From Canna indica (taxonomy: Eukaryota; Streptophyta; Magnoliopsida; Zingiberales; Cannaceae), in the NCBI GenBank assembly GCA_034359265.1, contig CP136890.1, forward strand, positions 89,801,501 to 89,865,500: 64,000 bases of DNA, read 5' to 3'. This document shows positions 1 through 17,317 of this stretch, piece by piece (positions within the stretch are counted from its first letter, which is position 1; the number at the start of each line of letters is the position of its first letter). The translations under genes and the position numbers were made by a program. Under the pieces are notes generated by a model. The model did no database searches, was not told the origin of the DNA, and saw only the letters and a program-made list of their open reading frames with translations.

Positions 1-1639
1 AGCCTCCACTTCACCCCCGAGGCCGAACATGTAAGTATTGTACATAGAGGATATGGAGAATCTTCCGTTTGTTCCCCATCTCCAAGAGGTATAGTCATTG
101 TCCTCATTCAAATTCGGTATGCCTACGAAGTTCACGAGGCGTTTGGTTTATTGCTAGTGTAAATATTGCAAAAAAATATTTATTGGTAAAAATAAATGTT
201 TGCAAATATAAATTACAACCTAATATTTGGTTATTCGCAAATAGACTTATAATTTTTATTTACAAGTTTTTGATTGACCGTAAATAAAAATTGTAATTAT
301 ATTTATAACTAACACTGATATTTGAAAAATAAGAATTATAATATAATTGTGAATTTTTTGATTGTAGCTTGTCAGGTCGGATTGGGTAGACACATAAAGA
401 AAGAAAAAAGAATGTTGTTTACATTTGCAACTTATAATTTATGATTGTGAACTTTTTGGACGGTAATTTTTTTTTTAGACTGCAAATATTATTAGAAATG
501 CAATTTATAAATATTAAATGTTGAAAAAAAATTTAATTGTCAATTTGAAAATTATAGTTTCAGGTTTAGTAAAAAATGTTATTTTTTATATTTCGGCCAT
601 TTGGTTTAATGATTATAAGTTTAGATAATTAAATTCCATAGAAATTAGAAAAAATCTGTATTTTTTTTTTTCCTGAAGGAAGAAATTTTGACTTATTCAC
701 TACATGCCTTTTATAGAATTAGAGGGCAAATTTGACTTTTTCCTAATGTGTGTTTTTTTTTTCCTGTCAAAGTGTCCCCCGGCCCTGTTAATCTATTTGG
801 ATGCTACATGATTTTGCATTCAAAATAATTAATTTTCTGAATTAAAATGGTCAATTGACCACGTTCGTTTGACTTGAGCATGTAAAACCTGGCTAGGCTT
901 GCGTTTGTCAAAGTGTCAAACCCAACTTAAATTTCTTCGTGGCTTGTGTCTCCTGGTACCAACTACCAAGTATCTACCGTCGATTTAGAATAATTATTTT
1001 TCTTTTTCAATATATTTCTTTTTAACAAATAAAATATGTAATTATAATAAAATGCGTAAAAATTATACCGTGGATCACAAAAGTGCACGAATCTCAAAGC
1101 TTCATGAATCATCTATCATCCGTCAACTCAAAGTCAAGGGGTCTTATAAAGTGACAGAAACCTGTGACTTCTCAGAGCTGGATGCAGGTGCGCATTCAAG
1201 TATTCTGACAACAACACGATAATAATAAACCAATAGTAATGCTGCTCTAGATTAATTACAGGTCAAAGGACCAGACCAGACCGTGCTCACTTTGATTGGC
1301 ACGTGCCAGGCTCTGTGCCACGTGCCGATTTCTGGTTGACATTTTTTTAAACTGGTACAGCGGTCTCGAATCCACTGGTTTAAATTGCGGCAATGTGTTC
1401 GTGCAGAATCTCTGGACCCGGTCCAAACTGGGTTCATCTTCAATCACATTCGTCTGGGTCCGGATCAATTAGATCATCCCGTGATTCCGGTTCGACGAAT
1501 TCGAATATTTGGCGGTCGAGTGAGCCGAACCGGCTGACGTCGTGGAGCCGACTCATGCCATTAGAAGTCTTCGAACCCGACTCAGTTCCAAATTCTCTTT
1601 CTTCTATCCCACTGTTCCTGCGCTCGATCTTTCCCTGCG
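1..1639. other. AT-rich upstream intergenic region
   Basis: There is no convincing gene here. Bases 1-1100 are AT-rich with many A/T runs, and the short open frames lack codon structure or recognisable domains. From about 1250 the base composition rises toward the AK6 gene, so the last 300 bases probably hold its promoter and 5' leader; I could not pick a clear TATA box. Confidence 0.5.
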
Positions 1640-6035
<4,396 letters not shown>

Positions 6036-6656
6036 TCTACATATGGTTGTTATGAGTACGTCTATTTTGTTGGTTGCGAAACATAAAAGTTGGAGGAAGA
6101 ATTACTTTGGAGCGACACTGGACCAAATAAAGCTGGCTGTATGAGTGTGTACTCGTAATATTTGCTCATTAGTACTGTGCTACCAATTTCAGTTAGTTTT
6201 CAGCTATGTCATTGAAAAGTGGCTCCTAATTTATCATTCTCTTAATTTAACTTTCTTAGTTGATTCAGATTTTGGCATTCAGTAATTAATCAGGTTCTCA
6301 TCCCAGTAAAAGACTAAAAGCAATGTGTTTTACAGGCAGCAAAATGGCTGCTTGTTCACACTACAATAACAGGAGGTAGTACGTTTCACATGAATCCAAT
6401 ATTCCAAATAACTAAGTGCGCAGCAATTGGACATGGTATAGACAATGTTTATTGCTGCATCAGCTGCACTGAGGCCTAAATTAACCATTGAACAGCAGGT
6501 TCAAAAGCAAAGTAATTACAGCAGGCAAATTGCAAATGTCTACAACAAACTAAACCTAATGCCTGCAGATATTCTCAATGCAATTAGCATTCACCCTACT
6601 TCACATTTTACAATCCCCTGAAAAAGGAACAGCAGCATAAACATCTGCTATCAACT
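6036..6656. other. Convergent 3'-UTR region between AK6 and the DUF630/632 gene
   Basis: These 621 bases lie between two facing stop codons. An AATAAA at 6126-6131 could serve AK6. No open frame or repeat is recognisable. The two 3' UTRs probably fill much of the space, so transcript overlap is possible. Confidence 0.6.
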
Positions 6657-9600
6657 TCATCCCTGACCAAGATCCTCTCTGCATATAGTCTTCTGGGCTA
6701 TCTCCTCATTTACCACCTTCCCCTTCTCGTCGTGCATCAGAAGGTCACCGTAGAAGTTCACAGAATCCTTCGAGAACTGCATCAGTGATTCGAAGATGCT
6801 AGCCAAGCCTATCTTGAATCCATTGATGGTAATCTCATGGGTTTTTCTCATGCACTCACGATGTTTTGCTTTCTCAGCTTCCAGTTTTTTCCTGAACATC
6901 TCTAGCAGCTCTTTCCTCCCTGATAAGTACTCAACCCGCTGACGCATATCTGAATCAGGTCTATCTTCAGAAAGCTTGGACTCCAAAACCTTGTTTTCTG
7001 CCTTCTGCAATGCAAGAACCCTATGGTTAAGCTCTTTTGCGAGCCTATGGACTTTTCTCTTTTGTTGCTGTTCCTCCCCTTGCTTAATCCATAAACCTCT
7101 CACAGTTCTGATGAAACTTCTCATGCTGGTAGAAACAGATTGGTCAGGCAGCCTTCTTAGTGTGGTCAACCACTCATGACTTATGACAACTACAGGAGGT
7201 GTTCCAGCTTTGTGCGAAGGAAATAAGGATCGAGATCGAGAATAGTACTCCACATCAGATACAAGAAATTTTGATAGCCATCGATCAAGTGCTTCAACAT
7301 ATGCCCTCTGCGCTGCAACATAGCCTATAAAGCATGACCTCCAGCTGCGAAGCTCAGCCTCCAGTGTAACAGTAGCAAGACGATGTGAATCATTACAGAA
7401 TTTTCCATAAGTGGGACTTGTAAATGTGTTCACCTCAAACATTATCTTTTTCTGGCTCTCATGTGATTCTAGCATCACCTTCCAGGTCTGCATTAGGCTG
7501 CAAAGTTGGAAAAGAATAAACAAGAAAGAACGAGTAACAATTGTCCAATACGAATTTGCTCACTTGATTTTCTTCTTACCCTTGAATAAGTTCTAAAATT
7601 TGTGGTTGCAGTTCTTCATCTCTCAATTTCTGTATTCTTTCTGATATTGATTGAGCTGCTCGAAATGCCACCCCAATTCGTGCATATAGCTCCCTTGCAG
7701 AAGCTCTAGTTTTGTCGACTGAGCGTGATTTGGTTTCCTTGGCTTCTTTGTTTCTTAGTTGCAAGCATTTCTTTTGGTAAGCCTGCCAAGTGTAATCTCC
7801 AGCCTAGAAAGGATCCGAAATGATGAAATAAAAATTATCACTAAAGAGAATTTGCTTGGACATGGTTGTAAACTTGTAATGTTTTTTTGCATATAGTCAA
7901 ACTCTATTCCAGTCACTTCATTGCCATTAGGAAACCCACTTGAACAAATAATAATACTGGCAATCGTCAAAGCAAATTTCTAATCATGTAAACAAGTCAA
8001 TGCAATGATTGTGGTTGATTGAATATTTCACTTATGGACCCAGGTTGAAGAAGTAAAAATATTCAGAGACAAAAAAACACACGTTTATAAAAAATATGCT
8101 TAACAGTAATCAGAAAGTCATGAGATTTGCAGTTAAATGCAATGTATCCGGACATGAAAACTTCAACTTATAAAAGTTTGTAAATCAGTGTGGATATTCT
8201 TAAATTAATCAGGTTTCAATGGACAAACTTATAGGGTTCCTGGGTAATCTACATTAAGAGCATCACTTGAACTTTGTGAGTGTCGAATTTAGCTTCATGA
8301 CTTTGTAAACTTTAACTTGGACACATATAAATTATTGAGGATGAGCTCCGACGCTAATAAATTTGTCATGTTTGTATCATACATAGAAAATCCATCGAAT
8401 GGACAAGCAGAGAAAAACTTCAATGAAGCAAACAGACAATGAAGATCACTACTTTGCTGAGAAAAAAGATTAACATGGATAACATATCATTTAATTATAA
8501 CATTTAGCTGTAATATCTCCATCTACAGTCTACAGAGAGCATATATGTAGTTAATCCAAAATTTGGTGGAAATGTGGAAAATAAAGTCACAAAGAAAACA
8601 ATTTTTGCATGTTTTCTTGAGCTTAAACTTACAAGTTGACTCTAAAATAGGTCCACATATGAGGACTTTTAGCATGCTTTATTGTTATGATACAAAAGCT
8701 CATGAGGAAGGTACTTTGCTGTGCACATACAAGAATTTGCTTCATTCCTTATAGAATAATTCTATTTTTTTCTGAAAATGAACTTAACTTGACGTAGTTA
8801 ATTAAATTGTGAATAATTATTTGTCCTTTATCTTTCAGCAAAAGAAATAAAACAGAACTTGCATGTTTTGGTGTCAGACTCATAAAAGAACTTGGTTTGG
8901 ATACACTATTTTGAGTTTCAGAAGTATAGAAACAATGAAAATACAGAAAAAATGCCAAACGCTGAATGTACCTTAACTTCTTCATATAGCTTTTTCTCCC
9001 AAGCATATAACCTTCCTAGAGTTTGTGAATGGCTTCCGGATGCCATTCCAACATAATCATCAGACAACTCACTTGCACTTTCAGTCCACGATGTACTATT
9101 GGAGCTCGAGGCAAGTAGACTCATGTGTGATGATGACACAGATGGTGACCGATGCCATGTAATAGCGCGAATGACTTTCGATGAGTTCTCTGGATCGGTG
9201 ATGGATACACGCCCAATATCAGTAAAACTTGAGTGTTACTGATAAAAGTATTGCCAAAAAACTACATTCATGGTTAGCCAAAAAGAAGTAATGACCATCA
9301 GAAACGTGTAAACGTGTATACATAGTAAACTTGACCAATGCCAATCAGCAACAAAAATAGAGCAGTTGCAACATATATGATGTTTACTGTGTTTAGAGCA
9401 GTACTAGATGGGAAAAATTTTGATGTTTAGAGCAACACAAACAAGAATTGCTAAGAAAAAAGGATAATCTTTGGCCAGTATAGAAGTACAATTAGTTTTA
9501 GGAGACGATTCTATCTGTTAAAAAGAAATTATACTCAACCAGAAAAAAAAGTAATTTAGTACTTCTTCTTTCCCAATGGATGGAAGAAAGCGAAGGCAGA

Positions 9601-10667
9601 AAAAAAGAACACTTCATTCTTTCACTGTATCAAGCTCTTTTAATTGCTTCTCCTCTCTTTTCCTAACCTTTATATTCATCTCCATCTTTTTACCGCAGTA
9701 GAACCCGCAATGACAAGAAAAATCACAGTAGAGGGTGAAAAAAAATCAAACCTTTCATCTCCTCATGCGCCGCTTGGGGTTGAACCATGTTGCATTCCAA
9801 CATCCTTGAGACTTCCTTCCCCGAATGATATGCCCTGATGAAATGGTCCTCGACTTCTCTCAGCGCTTGCAAAAGCTCTCTACCTTGGCCCAGCGTCTCC
9901 GACAAAGCCAACTCCTCTTCTCGCTTTCCGCCGCCACCGCTTTCTGGCATCGCCTCCACACCCAAAGCTGCCATCTTCTTTCGATCCTCCTCAACCGGTG
10001 TCTCGTCTTTCACCTCTTCCTCTTCCTCGGCTTCCTCGAGCTCCGGGATCCCCTCTTGCTCCCGAACTGCCCTCAAGTACTCGTCTGAGCTCCGCTCGAG
10101 TCCTCCTACCATGACTACCGGTTCCGCTGCCCGATGGACCTCAAAGAACGGGTTGAAGAAGTCCCAACCGAACACCTCCGCGGGTGGAGGCGGCGGCATT
10201 GGCGCCGTTGCAGAGTAGAAATACCCACAACTCGTCTCCTCCCCCATCCTGTTCTCTTCTTCCTCCTCCTCTTCCACGAAACCCGCTGCCTCCCTGTCAT
10301 CTCCAGAGCTCGAGCTGGACGGCGAGGAGAGGGGCTGGGAGGGGTGGTAGGGTAAAGACTCGATCTTTGGCTCCGAGGGTGTCTGGCGGAGGTAGGAACA
10401 AGGGGAGAGGGCCGGAATAGGCTTGCTGGCAGCCGAAGAGTCGGGGAGCGTGATGAGGAAGGGAGTGGGAGCTGAGAGGCGAGCGACGAATATGTCGATG
10501 GCGGCGGCGACTGCGTTTAGAGATTGAATATAGGACGCGTGAGCGGCGGCGAGACCGTAACGCCGGTCCACCGCCTCCTTGATGAGCTGCTTCCTCTCGC
10601 GACACAGCGCCACCGGGTCCTCCTCCTCCCCGCTTCCTCCTAATCTGGACACTGCGCAACCCCCCAT
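6657..10667 (-). CDS. DUF630/DUF632 protein, NRG2 / ROLLED AND ERECT LEAF 2-like
   Basis: There are four coding exons, read right to left: 10667-9752, 9189-8972, 7803-7580 and 7497-6657 (2199 nt, 732 aa), phase kept at each GT-AG junction. Residues 1-60 are DUF630: MGGCAVSRL, then CRERKQLIKEAVDRRYGLAA and an alanine-rich helix. A Gly2 and Cys4 start suggests N-myristoylation and palmitoylation, as in MGC-type family members. A Pro/Ser-rich and acidic linker follows (runs of Glu near residues 135 and 215). DUF632 begins near the end of exon 1 (SGKEVSRMLE) and continues with VIRAITWHRSPS, LGRLYAWEKKLYEEVK, LMQTWKVMLESH and LRSWRSCFIGYVAAQRAYVE, with coiled-coil-rich C-terminal exons. Known relatives include Arabidopsis NRG2 (nitrate signalling) and rice REL2 (leaf shape); which role applies here is unknown. 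Length is normal and no damage is seen. Confidence 0.92.
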
Positions 10668-10790
10668 TTAACACACAGACACGCGCACACAGAAAGAGAG
10701 AGAGATTGCTGGAGGGAGGAGAAATTACAGGTTTTAGGACACTGTCGAGTACAGAAAGGGCGATAAGGAAAAAGAAGGGGGAATGGATGT

Positions 10791-10792
<2 letters not shown>

Positions 10793-10835
<43 letters not shown>

Positions 10836-10886
10836 CAAAGGAGAGTAGTATTGGCACTTTGGCAGCAAGGTGGCGGGAGGAAGAGC

Positions 10887-10923
<37 letters not shown>
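10793..10923. repeat. Two GA/CT microsatellites in the 5' leader of the DUF630/632 gene
   Basis: Uninterrupted (AG)n tracts run at 10793-10833 and 10892-10923, 125 and 224 bases upstream of the ATG at 10667. Read on the gene strand these are CT repeats. GA/CT repeats near plant starts are known binding sites for BBR/BPC (GAGA-binding) factors, so a regulatory role is plausible but inferred. Confidence 0.75.
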
Positions 10924-10926
<3 letters not shown>

Positions 10927-10929
10927 CAA

Positions 10930-12212
10930 AGCGTCAAAGTCAAAGCTAGAAGAGGGTGAAGAGAGATGTTCTTTTGTCAGTTAGCATGAAACAACAGGAA
11001 CAATAATTTTTATTTTTAATATAAAAGAAAAAGAAAGAGGCATTGAGAATGCAAATTATGGACTGCACCAATTTTTGTCATTGTCTACTGAACAATAAAA
11101 ATAAAATTATTTGATAGTATTCTAATCAGTTAATGCACACATTGCTTGAATCAATTACACTATCAAAATGCATCAGCAAATGATGACTTGCAAATGATTG
11201 TTTGCATTAAAAGATCACCATTAAAATTCACATAAAGATCTTTCTTTTCTTTTCTTTCTAACCTTACAGGTAAAGATGAAGATGAAGTGGACAAGGGCGA
11301 TGCCTGTCCTGTAAAAGAATATTTTGCACAGTGGAGCACAGCTTTCTGCGTTCGGAGGAGACAAACATTACTCTTCTTTCTAAATTCTAAACGTACATGG
11401 AGTTGCCTCAGCAAGCAGAACTAGAAAAGATAGATTGGCCATCGCCAAGTTCCTCCTCCCAACATCTTTTTCTCCTACTTATGGACGACTAATTCAACCG
11501 CTTCATGTGCTGAGCAAGGGGGAAAATATTTTATTTTTATGACGATGCATTTTAAAAGTACACTTGTTTTTGCAAAAGAATATTTTTTAATTAGTGACGA
11601 AAGAGCTTTTCTGTACCTTGTTAGCCAGAAAAAGTAAATGTTGAATCTTAAACCTTTTACGGCAAAAGAGCTTTTTTCCTTAAACTCTTTTAGCAGCACA
11701 TGAACTTATCTTTGGCTATGAACTCTACTAGCATTTAGGATGAGTTCAATGTCAACCGAAAAGCTCAAAGCACATCTCTGTTCTTAGTTGACTCGGCTCA
11801 AATGAGAAAACTGAACATTTTCTTAGTGGGACTAAAAATCCAAAAAAATATAGTAAGAAGGGTTAATTGTTTACCTTTTGGGGATAATCATAGAAAGTTC
11901 TTAATTACATTAGATTTGGTTTGGGCTTTAAAACATCATTATTTTTAAGTAGTGGACTCATTAAGTAAAGAATTGTTAGTGACTACCACTCATCTCATCC
12001 CCCACTTTGGAGAGGCATGCATTACTAAACTAGTCTGGAGCACAAAACTGGGGCATCGCCCTTCCCGAGAAGAGCAAATTCTGTAACCATTGTCTCCACT
12101 TGCACCACCTGAACCAAAAATCTCTTCTTCCGCTTTCTTATTGAATTATCAATCAAGGGGTAATATATTACTAATAACTATTCGATTCAGCGTTAATGAA
12201 ATTGAACCAAAC
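10930..12212. other. Intergenic region, no gene seen
   Basis: This mixed-composition region lies upstream of the DUF630/632 gene and downstream of the PP2C gene. The minus-strand open frames at 11163-11414 and 11475-11699 have no recognised domain or exon context, and I regard them as chance. The part nearest 10930 is probably promoter. Confidence 0.5.
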
Positions 12213-12711
12213 TAGAGGTGGCAATAGATCATGCCCGAGCCGGCCCAAGCCCGGGCAGGCCCATTGACCTCTGGGCCGTGCCTGGCATGGCCCGGCTGCT
12301 CAAAGGGGAGGCCCAGCCCGGGCTTGAGTCTACCCCTTCGAGCATGGGCTAGGTTTTGGCCGGGCTTGGGCCAGCCCGAAATATAGAAAACAACAATTAT
12401 ATGGCTGGCGGTGAGATGAACTTACCACTACACTAAACCTCAATTTCGGTTTTTTATACATCTTTACTTTTAAAAGTGCAGTAAAGCTTGCCTGCCTGCT
12501 GCGGCAAACTGGCCTAGTCAGGCTAGCGCAGACCAGGCTAGACCTAGGTGGCGCCAGGCCTAGCATGCTAGCACAGGGTCAGGCCTGGCCGAGCCCGTGC
12601 CATGCCGAGCACGGCACACGTGCCCAAGGTAGCGAGCCCAACCCGCCCCTTGGGCACAGACGGGTCGTGCCCGTGCCGCCCATGAGCGGGCCTGGTCCAT
12701 TGCCACCTCTA
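12213..12711. mobile_element. hAT-type miniature element (499 bp) with perfect 8-bp target duplication
   Basis: The ends are inverted repeats, TAGAGGTGGCAAT on the left and ATTGCCACCTCTA on the right. The flanks carry identical 8-bp duplications AACCAAAC (12205-12212 and 12712-12719). An 8-bp duplication and TAG-starting ends are typical of hAT elements. The interior is non-coding and unusually GC-rich at both sides (GGCCCGGG, GCCGGGC and similar words), with an AT-rich middle. There is no transposase, so it must move in trans. Confidence 0.9.
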
Positions 12712-13122
12712 AACCAAACATGTGATTTTGATTCAATTTCAATTTTAGGAGCATCAAATTGATTCCGTCTAAAAAACTGATTCAAAAGATTAATACCCTC
12801 ACCTGCCATGAAATATTGCAAGACTGGAGCTCAACTTAAGCTTAAGAGAATCTCAAGGTATGGGACTTGTTGAGCCAAACATGCAGCAGAAGATGAAGAC
12901 CATCTTGCCAAGGAAACAGATACAAAAGAAGCTACACTCTAAATGATACAAAAGGAGCTAATTTTTGCATACAAGGTGTTGAAAATAAAGCGTGCTAATC
13001 ATACACAAACCTCTCTGCTCTCAGAGGAGATAATCATGGCTGTGGTAATGAGTTTGAGTTTAGCACATGAGCTAGCAAGGAGTGTTTTTCTTTCCACTAG
13101 GTGATGCAGGGTTCTGTGGGTG
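12712..13122. other. PP2C 3' flank
   Basis: This 411-base stretch lies between the hAT element and the PP2C stop codon and probably includes the PP2C 3' UTR. I see no separate gene or repeat. Confidence 0.5.
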
Positions 13123-16100
13123 TTATAAAGGGGCCAGAGAGTTTGTGCGTAGGCTGATGTCACCCCCTCTTATGGATAGAGTGGGCCCTATGCTTGAGCT
13201 GGCTCTGCTGACAAGATTGGAGTCGAGGAAGACGACAATCACAGTTATGTCATCGTGGAAATGGCGACGGACTCCTCGGTCTATCTTCTTAAGGTCTGAG
13301 TATCTCATTTCCCTCTTCTTGGCTGCTTCTTGGAGTGCAGCTTTGATCAGCCGCCGAGCAATTCCCTGCTGGAGTCCATGAGATGTGATCTAATAGCCAA
13401 ACTAGAGACACTAGTGTAACTGTAACCTACATTTTTTTTACATATATGTATCTCATTACCATTTAAAACTTGATTTCTGAACATAATATAAAACATAAAA
13501 AGCTAAGAAAGGGGATAATGGGAGAATGAAAAGGCATTGGCGATTTAGATAGTGACAGCATAAAGTGGTAAAACATTTACACTCAGCCATACTGGTGCTG
13601 CCCCTTGTCCACCCATAAACCCCATCCTTTGTCAAACGGATTGAGTTGAATTGATTTTTCTAGCTTGGAACAACTGATTTCTCTATGTTGTAGCAATTTC
13701 AGATGTGTGACTATACGAAAAATCACTGAAAATTTTGGCCTTGACAAATCTCGATCCCTATCAACAACTCTGGATACAGATTAACAGCTTCAGAGAATTT
13801 GATCCAATAAACTATAAACACCAAAAAAACAGCTACTTGCACTAGTCAGTGTTCTCTGACACGCATCAAGAATATACGCGATCAGTTTCTTATGCAAGAC
13901 TTTTGTTAGAAAAAAAATGTGATTACACAAAAGTGACAAGTAAATAGTTGACTTACTTAAAATTATGTAGATGATTTTATTTCATACTAGAAAGATAATG
14001 GTTGACTCCTAGACTACACAAAACAATGGTAATCTTCTATGAGATAGAAAACATACATTGTGAGGGTGGTTGTGAACAATGTTCACAGCTTCTTGGTTGC
14101 TGAGATGCTCCCAAAGCCCATCAGATGCAAATATAAGAAACTGATCTTGTGGTTGCAGCAGATGCACATGAATTGATGGTTCTGAGCTAAGTATAGGCTT
14201 TTTAAAAGGTTGACGAAGTCGAAATTTTGCATTTAGTGGTTCCCTGTTAAATTCTGCTTTCTTCAGGTATACATCACCAATTGACCTAGATATCTGCAAT
14301 AGATGCCTTTAATCACTCAGTACTGTGCAACACAGATATACATGTAATCTAGAGGTTTTATATTAAATTTACAGGATTAAGGATAAAACATTGATGAGAA
14401 ACAAAAGATGGATAGTAAGATAATTCATCTGACTCCAAGAATGAGACATGTTTGATTATGATGCATCAGAAGCTTTAACTAGGATTGAGTATCAAAAGTT
14501 AAGCAGATATAGCATCAAAAGTCACAATTCAAGTTACTAAGAGTAACGGGTAACCAAATATTTGTGAATTAATGGAGCATTCTCCTCAATGTGAAAATGT
14601 ACTATAATGAAACATGTGTTTTCTAATTTTCAGGTACACTGGAAACTGAAACCAAACAATAACAAGGAATCACATCTTTAGCAGTTTGAGTGCTTGCAGT
14701 TTATTATAAAATTAGTAGTCTACATTAACATATTTGCATTCTTGACAAGTTGGCAAAGTGGTTCTTCATAGAAACAGATCAAGTGCGGCACACTGAAAAG
14801 GTAAGTTTAACAAGGAAGCTGAAATTACTGGCATAGTTGTGGTGATTTCATGATTGCCAAAAGTTGCCACATGGAATTTTCAGATCAAACATGGTTGAAA
14901 TCTTCAATCAGATGGCTATCATAAGATGTGAATAGAATGACGATGCTTAAATCATTTAAGGTGAAATGCAAAGTAAGAACTTCAACTTAAAGTAATTTGG
15001 AGTAAGCAAGCAACTATCAAGAAAATTTATAGGTTAGGAAAGAACAACCAACAACCCTACTGGAATATTGACCAACAATATTGAGAATAATAAAGAAGAG
15101 TGGGCCAAATATATGGCACTTTTGTAAATGCAACCATATATGTCACTTCAGTAAGTTAATTCTAATAGAAAATTGTTTTGCTTTAACCACCTGGATTATG
15201 CCCTTCACACGCCAAACATTATGTTTCAAAACAACAATTTGTTTATCTTCTGGGTGCATTGACTGCAATTCTTGTCTCACAGCCTCAACTGCAGCATTAT
15301 GCTCTGCTGACAACTGGACAGCCAAGATTTCTCTAGTTGCTTTAACAAGTTTCCCAAGAACAACACGGGAGTCCCCGAGATTAGCTGTATAGAGCATACC
15401 ACCACATATTACACCAACTAGACAACATGAACCAACAGCTGCAATCTGAGGTTTCATAGGCCATTGCTTGGTAACCAGAGACAAAAAACCTTCTTCAGTA
15501 GCTTGGTATGCCTTTTGTATTACTTCAGCTGACATTGACTGATGTTCACATACAAATCCTGCACAAAAGAAAATATTCTTTCTCATACATGTTCTTATGA
15601 CAAGAGCAGAATATTTAGGTACGATGACTTATATCCTATATGTTATTAAGTGAGAAAAAAACATAATATTGATGTTCTGCTAGCATGTAATAGCATAAAT
15701 CAAATAATAACATAAAATCAAGACAATCAGTATCAGATATTGCTAATAATGAAAGGTTCAGGACAAAGTACATACAAGTTCAACATAATTGGTTTCTTCA
15801 ATGAACAAAATAAAGTTCTACCTTAGTAAACTGGGCATATCGATTTTAGAAGTAAAAATGGAAATTGCATCTTCCAAGTATACACTTTCCGTGTTAAGAA
15901 CTTACTCTTAAGATGCTGAAAAAGATGATCATTTATATAACATGAGGTTTCTGGACCGCCATGACCATCATACACGCCAACAAAGGTACCATAAGGCCCT
16001 GAATCAAGCAAGCTTAGTGGTCCAGATTCAATCTGACTCTGATCCTCAAGCAAGCTGTTTGCTTGAACCACGGCCATGGAGAACTCTCCATTCATGTGAT

Positions 16101-16215
16101 GTCCGTTGTCTTTGTACCATAGAAGCCCATCCTGCCGGCCTACAACATCAGAACCAGTGTGAGCTGAAGCCGATAGCCAGCAAGCCTTCAGTAGGTTCAT
16201 CAACGTCGCTAACAT
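13123..16215 (-). CDS. Protein phosphatase 2C, clade D type
   Basis: There are four coding exons, read right to left: 16215-15906, 15558-15191, 14293-14057 and 13365-13123 (1158 nt, 385 aa), all GT-AG and in phase. Metal-binding and catalytic motifs are intact: [33 protein letters not shown] (DGHGG at residues 83-87), [51 protein letters not shown] and [12 protein letters not shown]. Length and domain order are those of clade-D plant PP2Cs. Family knowledge: these Mg/Mn-dependent Ser/Thr phosphatases include the PP2C.D proteins that dephosphorylate plasma-membrane H+-ATPase and oppose SAUR signalling in cell expansion. A hydrophobic N-terminal segment ([14 protein letters not shown]) may help membrane association. 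The chosen ATG gives the usual family start. Exact subgroup assignment would need a tree. Confidence 0.96.
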
Positions 16216-17140
16216 CCCTCATCTCAGCCAGGCTCTCATTCGAGCCTTCGACATCAGTCCTCGATCAATATGTGTCCACCCAATAAAAACTATTTCTTTT
16301 TCCCCCACTTCTGCATCACCAGAACACAAGAACCACATTAGTCTCCCAATTAAACAATCTATAAAAGAACACCAAGAGCATTAAGAAGAAGATGAAGCAA
16401 AATAGTAATGGTGGATTTCATCACAAGACCAAATATCCAATCTATGATAGAAAATTACTCCATTCAATTTGGGCATGAAGCAAGTGGCACGAATCCAAAG
16501 CCATATATCAAAATCGTCAAAAGAAAAATCGATTACCTATAGTAAGAAATCCATTATCAGACAATAGGTTCCGATGATTCGATCACTCTTTCGAGCACGA
16601 AACCCAGTAACAACACCTCCTCACCAATCCAAATGAGCACATATTTTCATCAATCCCATGCGCAGGCGTCCGCACCCCGAGCGAGGAGAGATCCCAACGT
16701 GGATAGATGTTCAGAATGACTCCCAACACCAAAGCATTGCAAAGAAAACAAAATAATAAAGACAACGCCTTTAGATGGGGGCTCGCTGCAATACTGGGCG
16801 ATTGGGAGCCCGACGAACTCAGATCTTCTGAAGATGAAGACGGATTCTTCTTATAAATATTCGAGGAAGCAGTGATGGGTTTAGCTTCCAAGCAGCGAAT
16901 TTGGAGGAAAAGAATGTTCCAGTTTGTCTCTCCAGGAGGGCTAGCAGCGCTAGCGAGGACAGGCGCAGCGTTAGGCTCCACCTCCAATCCACCATGACCA
17001 CCTCGCCCCAAAGCAGAGATAAAGAGGTAGTAGCGTCCCAAAGAAGCCTGCGCCCAATTTGGACTGAAGCATTTCGAAGGGGAGACCACCGTCGTCTTCC
17101 TTTTCTTCCTTTCCGCTCTTATTTTCCTCGTGAAGTCATC
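16216..17140 (-). other. PP2C 5' leader and promoter region
   Basis: Upstream of the PP2C start, the minus strand holds a probable transcribed leader, perhaps with an intron: a GC-richer block at 16600-17090 contains a 168-codon open frame (16583-17089) with no recognised domain, and composition then drops to AT-rich after 17160. I treat this as UTR/promoter, not a gene. I could not fix the transcription start. Confidence 0.45.
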
Positions 17141-17317
17141 GCTGGACTAATTTGATATTTACATAAACACCCCTAACTCTATCCGATTCGACTGCTTTCT
17201 TTCACGAGAAGATTGACTAACATAGTCTTTAAGTAATATTACTCGCCAGCTAACGAAAAAGGTAAAGAAAAGCATGGGCGCTTGTTCACAAATTCCACAT
17301 GTTTTGGATGTGCAAAA

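Noticed and set aside
69..287. 72-codon frame at the left edge of the window
   Set aside because: No recognisable domain, AT-driven composition in its second half, and no exon context.
10706..10984. Plus-strand frame with long Arg-Glu repeats, and the minus-strand Ser-Leu repeat frame at 10297-10929
   Set aside because: Both are translations of the GA/CT microsatellites and of the leader of the DUF630/632 gene, not proteins.
16583..17089. 168-codon minus-strand frame upstream of PP2C
   Set aside because: No domain, overlaps the expected 5' leader and promoter, and does not join the PP2C frame.
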